Assembly: GCF_001625655.1 (NCBI RefSeq)
Contig: NZ_AUYB01000092.1
Coordinates: forward strand, 1 to 64,000
Reading direction: 5' to 3'
DNA from: Pseudoalteromonas luteoviolacea DSM 6061
GTDB lineage: Bacteria; Pseudomonadota; Gammaproteobacteria; Enterobacterales; Alteromonadaceae
DNA length: 64,000 nt
This document shows, in pieces, positions 18,383 to 26,717 of the stretch. Within the stretch, counting starts at the first letter, position 1, and each line of letters opens with the position of its first letter. The position numbers were made by a program, and so were the translations under genes. Below the pieces are notes generated by a model. It saw nothing but the letters and a program-made list of their open reading frames with translations. It was not told the origin of the DNA and did not search any database.

Positions 18383-20080
18383 GCCTTTATTACTCAAAGC
18401 TGCTTGAACCTCATCAAAAGGTAAAGGTTTTGAAAAGTAGTACCCTTGTAGGCAAGAAACATTCGCATGTTTGCAGATATTTACATGAGCTTCAAATTCT
18501 ACACCTTCTGCAATAGTCTCAATAGACAAGCTCGAAAGCATATTTGATAAGCCTATGAGCATTAGCCTGGCTTTTTCATCGAGTAGGGTCCTTTCTATAA
18601 GGCTTTTATCAAACTTTACAATGTCAATGGGATAATTTAGCAGGTGTGATATCGACGAAAACCCGGTACCGAAATCATCAAGTGCTATCTTACATCCTTT
18701 TGACTTTATCGATTTGAGCGTGTCCATAGTTGAGTCATTGTTTTCGAGTAGTGCCGTTTCTGTTACTTCAATGATTACCTTTGTTAAATCAACTTGATAG
18801 CTTTTTGCCTGTTCTTGCAAAAAAGTTGGTAGGTTCAAGTCATGGATCTGCAAAGGAGATAAGTTAATTGCAAGTTCGACTGTTTGGTTAGGATTATTGC
18901 TACATAGCTGTGAATATTGTGCGAGTGCTTTTCGAATGATTAAACGGCCAAACGACTCGATTAATCGTGACTTTTCAGAAGTGTGTATATATTCGGCAGG
19001 GCTCGCGCCTGACTTTGCTACGGGTAATCTAACAAGCACCTCCAGCGATTTCACTGCATTGTTGTGGCTATAGATTATTGGCTGAAAGTAAACATCAAAG
19101 TTTTGCGTATTGATGGCTTCTCTAAGCTCACCTTCAATTTGAAATAGCCTAAAAAACTCCTTCTCTAGTGACTCATCAAAAAAACAAATTTGATTCTTTC
19201 CGCCATTTTTAGCTTTGTACATGGCAATATCAGCTTGTTTGAGGAGATCTTCGGTTGTGGTTTTTGAAGCGCTAAGGGTAATGCCAATACTCGCAGTACT
19301 ATAAATTTGATGTTCGAGGAATGAAAATGGCTCTTCTAAACTTGAGATAACTCTCTCGGCAATTAAGTGGGCAGCATCAGCGTCGCGGACTCCCGAAAAC
19401 ATAAACGCAAACTCATCGCCGCCAAGCCTTGCGAATAAAGGACTTTCACGAAATGAATAACGTACTCTGTCGGCTAACTCTTTTAAAACAGCATCCCCTG
19501 CAGAGTGACCCAAGCTATCATTAATCATCTTAAAGCCATCAATATCTAGCAACATGACGACAATGTAACCTTCAAGGCTTCTCATGTTGACCAAGAGCGA
19601 ATTTAATGCATTTTCAAAGTAATTACGATTGAATAGCCCTGTTAATGGGTCTCGCTCAGCAAGGTCTTTTACTTGTTGGTAGCTTTGTGAAAGCTTATTT
19701 TCAAGCTCAATTCTTTTTTGTGATTGTTTTATACATCGTAGTAATTGAGTTGACGTAACCTCATCTTTTAAAAGTAAATCTTGCGCACCAGCATTTATAC
19801 AATTAACGAGTAGTTCTTCGTCTCGATCGTTGGTGATCATGATAATGGCTGAACATTCACAGATTTTTTGAGATTTTAGCTCTACCAAAACCTGAAGTCC
19901 GTTTTGCCTAGGCATTTGATAGTCTAATAAGATGACGTCGTAGTTTTTGCACTGAACTTCGTTAATACCATCTTTAGCACAGTTTACTTCTTTTATATCA
20001 AATGATTGGCCAGAACAATTTAAAGCCTCTTTTACCAGTTCTCGGTCAATTTTTTGGTCATCAACCAGTAATACATTCAT
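18368..20080 (-). CDS. Response regulator with GGDEF and EAL domains
   Basis: A 570-residue cyclic-di-GMP protein. Receiver about 1-120 with phospho-acceptor Asp53 (VILLDYQMP), GGDEF about 140-300 with intact ARLGGDEF, EAL about 320-560. The product-binding I-site (RxxD) reads RESP, so feedback inhibition is probably lost. The EAL motif is EVL, but other catalytic residues appear (INLSP, VTETAL, LDDFGTGFSS, VKFDKS, IAEGVE), so it may both make and degrade c-di-GMP. It is divergent from the CHASE-domain kinase at 20250. It is a paralogue of the protein at 26718. Confidence 0.9.
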   Translation of the reverse strand: MNVLLVDDQKIDRELVKEALNCSGQSFDIKEVNCAKDGINEVQCKNYDVILLDYQMPRQNGLQVLVELKSQKICECSAIIMITNDRDEELLVNCINAGAQDLLLKDEVTSTQLLRCIKQSQKRIELENKLSQSYQQVKDLAERDPLTGLFNRNYFENALNSLLVNMRSLEGYIVVMLLDIDGFKMINDSLGHSAGDAVLKELADRVRYSFRESPLFARLGGDEFAFMFSGVRDADAAHLIAERVISSLEEPFSFLEHQIYSTASIGITLSASKTTTEDLLKQADIAMYKAKNGGKNQICFFDESLEKEFFRLFQIEGELREAINTQNFDVYFQPIIYSHNNAVKSLEVLVRLPVAKSGASPAEYIHTSEKSRLIESFGRLIIRKALAQYSQLCSNNPNQTVELAINLSPLQIHDLNLPTFLQEQAKSYQVDLTKVIIEVTETALLENNDSTMDTLKSIKSKGCKIALDDFGTGFSSISHLLNYPIDIVKFDKSLIERTLLDEKARLMLIGLSNMLSSLSIETIAEGVEFEAHVNICKHANVSCLQGYYFSKPLPFDEVQAALSNKGESKN

Positions 20081-20138
20081 GACTGTTGCTCCTTGTTGCC
20101 TAGTCTCCTACTCATTAGGTTGAATGCTTAAAGTGATT

Positions 20139-20151
20139 GCTCCTAAGGAGC
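20139..20151. promoter_or_regulatory. Palindrome between divergent signalling genes
   Basis: GCTCCT-A-AGGAGC is a perfect 13-bp palindrome in the 169-base region between the divergent REC-GGDEF-EAL and kinase genes. It may be an operator; no known regulator consensus was recognised. Confidence 0.3.
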
Positions 20152-20249
20152 CTAGTTCATGCGGTAGGTTTCAGCTAGCAATTAGGGTAATTTGTTACTA
20201 ACTTTGTATGTGATCTTTTTAGTTCAAGCTGCTTAATAAGGAATGTTAG

Positions 20250-22229
20250 TTGACCAAATCTATCAGCAACGCGAAAAAACGTTTAAACCTAGCAATATTG
20301 GTTGTGGTAGGTGGTGTGGTAGTAAGTGTGCTCATTTCTATACGAATATGGGGACTCTCTATTGACCAAGACAACAGCTTAATCAAAAGCACATCAATGG
20401 CAAAATCAGAATTAATTGAACATCAATTTATTAATTCTATGCCTGCAATTATCAATGCGCTAGAAAGGATGAGAAATCGTTGGGTAACACGCAAAGGCCC
20501 ACCTTTTTCAGAGTGGCAGCTCGATGCGCTGGATTATGTCAATGATCATGCAGGTTTAAGGGCGGTCGAGTGGGTAAATCGAGATTACATCGTAAAGTGG
20601 GTTGTGCCGCTAAAAGGAAATGAAAATGCGGTCAATTTAGATCTTACCTTTGAGGAAAATCGAAAAAAAGCGCTAGATCGAGCCAAAGAACTAAAATCTT
20701 ACACACTTTCCAAGCCGGTTAAGCTGGTGCAAGGGGGGAAGGGGTTTCTGGCGTACTTTCCTATTTTTATTGACGACCGTTTCGATGGGTTTATCTTAGG
20801 GGTTTTTGATATCTCTTTGCTAGTAGATAGCTTACTCCCACATGAATTTATTCAAGACTACAATATCGAAGTACATTCAGAAAAAGAAGTGATGTATAGC
20901 AAAACAGAAGCAGGTCTGAGCTTTGACAATGAAACTGGTTACACACATAGTTTTGCATTGTATGGTGTGCAGTGGGAGATAGCAGTATGGCCCAAGAAAA
21001 GCAAGCAAGCGCACGATGGTTCCAATATTCATTACATCGCTTTATTAAATGGAATACTTATATCTTTGCTAGCCGGGGTGGCCATTTTCTATCTTTTAAA
21101 GTCACTCATTGCAGACTCAATTATTAGAGACAAAGACAATGAATATAAAGCCACGCTAGAAAATGCCATAGACGGTATTGTCACGATTGATGGCAAAGGG
21201 CAAGTCCGTAGTGTAAATGGCGCTGTAGAGTCAATATTTGGGATAAGCAGGGAAAAAATCATTGGTACTAAACTTTATGAGCTTTTTCCCGAGCCATTTA
21301 AAACAGAGTTTTTACCCAGTTTATTAGGTAGTGGAGAACAGACTACTAGTTCAATTGAATTGGGAGAGGTAAAGCGAGTTTACGGAGTCAGGCAAGGTGG
21401 TGAAGTATTCCCACTAGACTTGGGGATTACTCAATTTACGAGCCAAAAACAGCAAATTTTCTGTTGTGTTTTGAAAGATGTATCAATACCCGTTCGGTTG
21501 GCCGAAGAAAAAGAACGACTTATTGAACAGCTCTCAAAATCTAACACTGAGCTAGATAACTTTGCTTACATCGCTTCTCATGATTTGAAGGAGCCTCTTC
21601 GCGCTATTCAAAACCACGCCTGTTTTCTCAAAGAAGATTATGAACGGCAGCTAGACGATGAAGGTGTCTACAAGCTAAATCGCCTTATTTACTTGGGATC
21701 TAAGATGGAGAAATTAATCTCCGACTTAATGCACTATTCGCGACTTGGGCGAGAAGAACCCGAGATGGCAGTTATAGACATGGAAGGGCTGGTTAATAGT
21801 ACTAAAAGCCGCTTGGCAGAAAGTTTGGCTGAGCACAACGTAGAGGTCTCTGTGGAGTGTCCATTGCCAGAAGTGATGGGTAATCGAGTACGTATAGAAG
21901 AGCTATTGTACAATTTAATTGTTAACGCCTATAAATATAACTTATCAAATAAGAAAGAAGTCTCTGTTAGTTATAGACAATCGGTCAACGCTTTTTGTGT
22001 AGCTGACAATGGTATTGGGATTGATACCCAATTTGGAGACGATATTTTTAAGATTTTTAAAAGGTTGAATAGTCCTAAAAAGTTTGGTGAGGGTACCGGT
22101 GCAGGTTTGACTATTGCCAAAAAAATAGTCGAAAGGCATGGTGGTCGCATTTGGTATGAATCGGAATTAGGACAAGGGACGCGCTTTTACTTTACTCTAA
22201 TGGAAATGAAGCTAGAAAATGCAGGATGA
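20250..22229 (+). CDS. Membrane histidine kinase with CHASE and PAS domains
   Basis: A 659-residue kinase. Membrane helices at about 13-33 and 268-290 enclose a periplasmic CHASE-like sensor (LRAVEWVNRDYIVKWVVP and FLAYFPIFIDDRFDGFILGVFD). Then comes PAS about 298-415, HisKA with SHDLKEPLRAI (His444), and HATPase with ADNGIGID and GTGAGLTIAKKIVE. The catalytic part is a close paralogue of the kinase at 10165, but its PAS lacks the heme His/Arg pair. The TTG start is supported by AAGGA seven bases upstream. It overlaps the receiver gene by 11 bases. Confidence 0.85.
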   Translation: MTKSISNAKKRLNLAILVVVGGVVVSVLISIRIWGLSIDQDNSLIKSTSMAKSELIEHQFINSMPAIINALERMRNRWVTRKGPPFSEWQLDALDYVNDHAGLRAVEWVNRDYIVKWVVPLKGNENAVNLDLTFEENRKKALDRAKELKSYTLSKPVKLVQGGKGFLAYFPIFIDDRFDGFILGVFDISLLVDSLLPHEFIQDYNIEVHSEKEVMYSKTEAGLSFDNETGYTHSFALYGVQWEIAVWPKKSKQAHDGSNIHYIALLNGILISLLAGVAIFYLLKSLIADSIIRDKDNEYKATLENAIDGIVTIDGKGQVRSVNGAVESIFGISREKIIGTKLYELFPEPFKTEFLPSLLGSGEQTTSSIELGEVKRVYGVRQGGEVFPLDLGITQFTSQKQQIFCCVLKDVSIPVRLAEEKERLIEQLSKSNTELDNFAYIASHDLKEPLRAIQNHACFLKEDYERQLDDEGVYKLNRLIYLGSKMEKLISDLMHYSRLGREEPEMAVIDMEGLVNSTKSRLAESLAEHNVEVSVECPLPEVMGNRVRIEELLYNLIVNAYKYNLSNKKEVSVSYRQSVNAFCVADNGIGIDTQFGDDIFKIFKRLNSPKKFGEGTGAGLTIAKKIVERHGGRIWYESELGQGTRFYFTLMEMKLENAG

Positions 22230-22653
22230 TAAACTGATATTAATTGTCGAAGATAGCGACGACGACTACTACGCAACGCTTAGAGCGTTTAAGAAAGACG
22301 GGAATTTGTCCAATCCACTGAAGCGCTGTGAAGATGGGCAGGAGGCTTTGGAATATTTAAACGAGCCATGGTCAGAGGAACATCTCAAACCAGCCATTAT
22401 TTTACTCGACCTCAATTTGCCAGGGTTAGATGGCAGGCATGTACTCAAAAAAATAAAACAGGATCGGCGTTTCAGTAATATTCCTGTTGTAGTCCTAACG
22501 ACTTCTGATGATGAAAAGGACATTGCAGAGTGCTATGAGCTTGGTGCCAACACTTACATTCAAAAACCCGTAAAGCTAGACTCACTTTTTGAGGCAATAC
22601 AAAAGTTAAAAGATTATTGGTTTCAAATTGCTATCCTCCCCAAAGGAGATTAA
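22219..22653 (+). CDS. Single-domain response regulator (Rcp1 type)
   Basis: A 144-residue receiver with acidic pocket ILIVEDSDDD, Asp64 in ILLDLNLPGLDG, TT in VVLTTSDD and Lys in TYIQKPV. It ends LKDYWFQIAILP, matching the end of the receiver at 11668, so the two kinase-receiver pairs are duplicates of one module. No output domain is present. It overlaps the upstream kinase gene and lies two bases before the next hybrid kinase gene. Confidence 0.9.
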   Translation: MQDDKLILIVEDSDDDYYATLRAFKKDGNLSNPLKRCEDGQEALEYLNEPWSEEHLKPAIILLDLNLPGLDGRHVLKKIKQDRRFSNIPVVVLTTSDDEKDIAECYELGANTYIQKPVKLDSLFEAIQKLKDYWFQIAILPKGD

Positions 22654-22655
22654 CC

Positions 22656-23729
22656 ATGGATGCTAAGACCATTCTAGTGATCGACGATTGCGAAGATGAC
22701 AGATATGTCATCAGGCGTTTGTTACGGGAAAATAATGCGAATTGGAGTATCCAAGAAGCAGAATCTGGAGAGTATGGCGTAGAAATATTCAATGAGGTCA
22801 AAGTTGATGCTGTGTTGCTTGATTATTCATTGCCCGGTTCAGACGGTTTACATACTTTGAACCAAATTAAACAGTCTCAACCTTTTATCCCCATTGTGAT
22901 GCTAACTGGGCAGGGCAGTGAAAAAGTTGCCGTTGAATCAATTAAAAGTGGTGCTTCAGACTACATCTGCAAAAGCGGTTTGACTCATTACTCATTGAGT
23001 AGGGCAATTGGCAACGCGATAGAATCCATGCAGTTACAACGAAAGATTGCAGAGCAAAACAAAGAGCTGGCTCAATTTGCACATGTTCTTGCACATGACT
23101 TGAAGCAACCGGCAAATGCGGTTTTAAAAATGGGCCAACTAATCATTAATAAATTTAGTGATGACATACCAAAAGAAGTTTTAGGCAAGCTCCACCTAAT
23201 GTCCGAATCTTCTTTGCAAATGTATCAGCTGATCAACGCGTTGGTTTCTTATACGCAATTAGACTTACAAACAGGACCCCTTGTTGAGCCAACAGATTTT
23301 AACCTGTGTATTGAACAAGCATTAACGAATTTATCATCTGAGGTAAGTAGTCGCAGCGCGAAAATTAGCTTTGGTAAGCAGCCAACTATAAACGCAATCC
23401 CTTGTTTTATCGTACAGCTGTTTCAAATTTTAATTGAAAACTCTCTAAAATATTGCAACAAGCAACCACACATTTCGATTACACATCATAATGATGAAAC
23501 ACATTGGTATTTTTCTCTACAAGATAACGGAATAGGTATTCCCCCAAACTATAGAAAGCAAGTGTTTGACCCGCTTGTAAGGTTGCACAGTTCTGATACT
23601 TATCAGGGAAGCGGGTTGGGGCTGGCAACGGCAAAACGGATCATTAATAAGCACAAAGGCAGTATTTGGATTGCCGACAGTGAGGGCGAGGGGAGCTGTC
23701 TTAACTTCAGTATCGGGAAGGGCATTTAG
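22656..23729 (+). CDS. Receiver-histidine kinase fusion
   Basis: A 357-residue protein starting at ATG 22656, chosen for the AAGGAG just upstream; an earlier in-frame start would run into the preceding gene. It has an N-terminal receiver with Asp56 (LLDYSLPGSDG) followed directly by HisKA with AHDLKQPANAV (His147) and HATPase with QDNGIGIP and GSGLGLATAKRII. There is no membrane or PAS domain, so its input is probably phosphate from the upstream pair through its own receiver. This arrangement resembles the third gene of the 10-13.5 kb module. Confidence 0.85.
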   Translation: MDAKTILVIDDCEDDRYVIRRLLRENNANWSIQEAESGEYGVEIFNEVKVDAVLLDYSLPGSDGLHTLNQIKQSQPFIPIVMLTGQGSEKVAVESIKSGASDYICKSGLTHYSLSRAIGNAIESMQLQRKIAEQNKELAQFAHVLAHDLKQPANAVLKMGQLIINKFSDDIPKEVLGKLHLMSESSLQMYQLINALVSYTQLDLQTGPLVEPTDFNLCIEQALTNLSSEVSSRSAKISFGKQPTINAIPCFIVQLFQILIENSLKYCNKQPHISITHHNDETHWYFSLQDNGIGIPPNYRKQVFDPLVRLHSSDTYQGSGLGLATAKRIINKHKGSIWIADSEGEGSCLNFSIGKGI

Positions 23730-23802
23730 TGACTTTTACGACTACCGCGTCCTTTTTGATGCACAGATGAGCTTTTGTTTATCTAACGGTGAAGGATTAT
23801 TT

Positions 23803-24792
23803 ATGTTTTTATCTAAATGGTTATGGGCGTGTGGCTTTATTATGGCAAGTACACTCGCGCTTGCTGGCCCCAAAAAAATACTGATTGTAGAAACTCTGCC
23901 CGTCCCAATCGTGACTAAACAAACCCAGCATATATTTGAAGAGCTACACCGATTGGATATGGATTTAGACATAGCCGTTTTTAACGGAGATGGTCAAAGC
24001 GAGAAGATAACCAGTCACATATTAGAGCAAATCGAATGCGGTTGTTTTGATCTTTTGATCACCAACGGTACGCTCGCTTCTAAAATTGGCAAGAAGCTTT
24101 TGACTGGCAAGGGTATACCAATGGTTTTTGTAACGGTAGCAGACCCACATGGCGCGGGGTTAGTGCCAACGAGTCAATCGTCCCCAATAAACTTTATCAC
24201 TGGCTCTATTTACTCTGTGGGCAGGGGCACGAAGCTAGAAATAGTTAACCAACTGCTTAAAGCTAGGCAGACCAACATTGGTGTAATTGCAACTTCATAT
24301 CCTGCGGCACTCACTGACATAGATAAGCTTGAGTCTATTGCCACAAACTACCAACTTATTAACTTTACGAAACGAGTGATTAAGTATCGTGATAGAAACG
24401 AAGTAGAACTTGACGAAACATATCATCAAGCACTTGAAGCGGCTGCGTCTATCGCACCTCAAGTTGATTTTTTTTGGTCCGTAAATGGCCCTTTTAGTGA
24501 AAGGTCGGACTTTGTTCACCAAATGTCTATGTTAAAACCTGTGTTGTATGGTGCTAATTTAAATTCAGTTAAACAAGGCGCACTTTTTACGGTTATACCT
24601 GACATACAAAGCACTGCTGAGCAAACTGCCGGCATTATAAGAGAGATTTTCTCAGGCGTTAGCCCTGCAATGATAAAGGTACAAGCAGCGCCGCGAAAAA
24701 TACTAGCATTTAATATTCGAACTGCAACACAACTAGGTATTGTTATTCCATACGACTTATTAAGTATTGCTGGTCGCAATGTTTTTCATTGA
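23803..24792 (+). CDS. ABC-type substrate-binding protein (TrpX/YtrF-like, PF04392 type)
   Basis: A 329-residue secreted protein from ATG 23803, where AAGGA and a signal peptide (MFLSKWLWACGFIMASTLALA) agree. The body is a two-lobed fold of the ABC_sub_bind type: ILIVETLPVPIVTKQTQHIFEEL, LLITNGTLASKIGKKLL, GIPMVFVTVADPHGAGL, and YDLLSIAGR at the end. Relatives bind aromatic or branched-chain amino acids, but the ligand here is unknown. No permease or ATPase is present; it sits between kinase genes and probably feeds the membrane kinase at 24805. Confidence 0.7.
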   Translation: MFLSKWLWACGFIMASTLALAGPKKILIVETLPVPIVTKQTQHIFEELHRLDMDLDIAVFNGDGQSEKITSHILEQIECGCFDLLITNGTLASKIGKKLLTGKGIPMVFVTVADPHGAGLVPTSQSSPINFITGSIYSVGRGTKLEIVNQLLKARQTNIGVIATSYPAALTDIDKLESIATNYQLINFTKRVIKYRDRNEVELDETYHQALEAAASIAPQVDFFWSVNGPFSERSDFVHQMSMLKPVLYGANLNSVKQGALFTVIPDIQSTAEQTAGIIREIFSGVSPAMIKVQAAPRKILAFNIRTATQLGIVIPYDLLSIAGRNVFH

Positions 24793-24804
24793 GCGCAATA
24801 ACCC

Positions 24805-26241
24805 ATGAAGCTGCGTGACTTACTATTAATAACTTCATTTCCCTTGGTGGTGATAGGACCCATTTTGGTGGGAGTTATTGCATATCAGTTTGTTAAAGAA
24901 AGTACCTACGATAAATTGCAGTTGGTCAACGACATCCATACAAAAGATTTTGTTGAGCTGCATGTTAAAGCGAGACATGAAGTGCTACTGAGAAATAAAA
25001 TGGACCAGCTCAGTAACTATGTTGCGGCATATCAGGATGAAATTATTGCAGAAATTAACATCGAAAGTAACGTTTACAAAGGTAGTTTCATTATTTTTGA
25101 CAAGGAAAATGACGCGTACTTGTACAATAAAAATTACTTTATCCATATTGATGACAAAGATTTAGAGTCGAGCTTTTCAGGTCTTAATGCTGGCTTGAAC
25201 CTAATTAAACTCAATGGTGAGCGTTATATATACTCACAATATTCATTTTCACCATGGAATTGGCATATATACGGTCTCTACCCCCTTGAAGAGGCGAGCG
25301 AACTGCTTAAGGAAGTTGCGTTCGCTGTATTTATGGTGTGTGGTTTTATACTTGTATTGATGTTTTTTGTGACTTCTCTGTTGTACCGCTCCTTCGTGAT
25401 AAAGCCATTGAGTGAAATAAATCAATTCTCTGAGCGTCTTTCCATTTTAGAACTAGAAGGTAAGTTACGTATTAAATATCCCACGGAATTTAGAGTGCTT
25501 AGTAAACATCTCGATATAATGCGGCTTAAACTGACGGAAAATATCGGACGCATAGAAAAAGCCAACGAAGAACTCAGTCAGTTTTCATATCGTACCTCCC
25601 ATGATTTGAAGTCGCCACTTACTTCGTCAAAAAAACTAACCGAATTTATATTACTGGATATTGAGAGCGGGGACATAGAAGAAGCCAAAAGTAATGTGCT
25701 TAGAGTTCAATCGCAAGTTACCAAGCTAGAGAGTCTTGTGGACGATGTACTCTCATTGACTAAGATTGATTTACTCAATGATGAAGAAGCTGAGTTTGAT
25801 ATTAAAGAGCTAGTTGCGGAGATAACAGACAAACGAAGAACTTTTTTTGATGAAGATGGCAGTACTTTTTTGGTCAATATAGATGTTGTAAACCCTATTA
25901 TTCGTGGACATAAAATTAGATACCAGCAGATAATTGAAAACCTAGTTTCAAATGGCTTTAAGTACAAAGACAAACACAAAGAAAAACCTTTCGTAAAATT
26001 GAGTATAGTTTGTGACGGTGAGTTACTAACAATTAACGTTGAAGACAATGGGGTCGGTATACCTAAGCAGTATCACGACGATCTTTATCAGATGTTTAAG
26101 CGATTTCATCCTAATTTGGCATCGGGCTCAGGATTAGGACTTGCCATTGTGAAAAAGCATGTCGAAAAAATGCAAGGTAGCATTTCTTTTGATACCTCGA
26201 CAGAGGGCTCCTATTTTTGTATAGAAATTAAAAGGAAATAA
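24805..26241 (+). CDS. Membrane histidine kinase
   Basis: A 478-residue kinase with membrane helices at about 8-29 and 171-195, a periplasmic sensor of about 140 residues, a HAMP-like linker (VIKPLSEINQFSERLS), HisKA with SHDLKSPLTSS (His266), and HATPase with VEDNGVGIP and GSGLGLAIVKKHVE. The binding protein upstream ends 12 bases before it and the receiver gene starts five bases after it. This suggests a three-component unit: periplasmic binder, kinase, receiver. Confidence 0.85.
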   Translation: MKLRDLLLITSFPLVVIGPILVGVIAYQFVKESTYDKLQLVNDIHTKDFVELHVKARHEVLLRNKMDQLSNYVAAYQDEIIAEINIESNVYKGSFIIFDKENDAYLYNKNYFIHIDDKDLESSFSGLNAGLNLIKLNGERYIYSQYSFSPWNWHIYGLYPLEEASELLKEVAFAVFMVCGFILVLMFFVTSLLYRSFVIKPLSEINQFSERLSILELEGKLRIKYPTEFRVLSKHLDIMRLKLTENIGRIEKANEELSQFSYRTSHDLKSPLTSSKKLTEFILLDIESGDIEEAKSNVLRVQSQVTKLESLVDDVLSLTKIDLLNDEEAEFDIKELVAEITDKRRTFFDEDGSTFLVNIDVVNPIIRGHKIRYQQIIENLVSNGFKYKDKHKEKPFVKLSIVCDGELLTINVEDNGVGIPKQYHDDLYQMFKRFHPNLASGSGLGLAIVKKHVEKMQGSISFDTSTEGSYFCIEIKRK

Positions 26242-26246
26242 ACTCT

Positions 26247-26684
26247 ATGAATCCAATATCGATTTTGATTGTCGATGATAGTGAAGATGATCGCTACATC
26301 TTAATTCGCCAGTTGAGGCAGACTCAAATACCGATTAGCGAAATTTTTGAGTGTACTGAAGGTGTTTCAGCACTCAACTTTTTTGTTAATTACAAGGAAA
26401 ATATGGCTAAATACCCCGATGCGTACCCGCCTAATTTTATATTTCTAGATATCAATATGCCCTTGATGGATGGCTTTGAATTTTTGACAGAATTCAAAAA
26501 GTTAAAAGCGGATTGTAACTTTGACCCCATTGTTATTATGTTCAGTAGCTCTGAAAGGCAGGAGGACCTTGATAGAGTGAAAGTTCATCCGGTTGTAAAA
26601 GCCTACATAGTGAAAGGTCGTTACGACGTTGCGCAACTTAAGAACCAATTGAAACCGTTCCTTGGAGCTCACTTTAATTCGTGA
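26247..26684 (+). CDS. Single-domain response regulator
   Basis: A 145-residue receiver with ILIVDDSEDD, Asp68 in IFLDINMPLMDG, SS in IMFSSSER, and Lys in AYIVKGRY. The residue after the conserved Lys is Gly where Pro is usual. There is no output domain. AAGGAAA precedes the ATG. It ends the run of kinase genes on the plus strand and faces the REC-GGDEF-EAL gene at 26718. Confidence 0.88.
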   Translation: MNPISILIVDDSEDDRYILIRQLRQTQIPISEIFECTEGVSALNFFVNYKENMAKYPDAYPPNFIFLDINMPLMDGFEFLTEFKKLKADCNFDPIVIMFSSSERQEDLDRVKVHPVVKAYIVKGRYDVAQLKNQLKPFLGAHFNS

Positions 26685-26717
26685 GCCCAAGACGCTCTTA
26701 GGTCAATACTTGATGTT

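Noticed and set aside
22617-22655. Upstream extension of the receiver-kinase fusion
   Set aside because: It overlaps the preceding receiver gene; ATG 22656 has AAGGAG directly before it.
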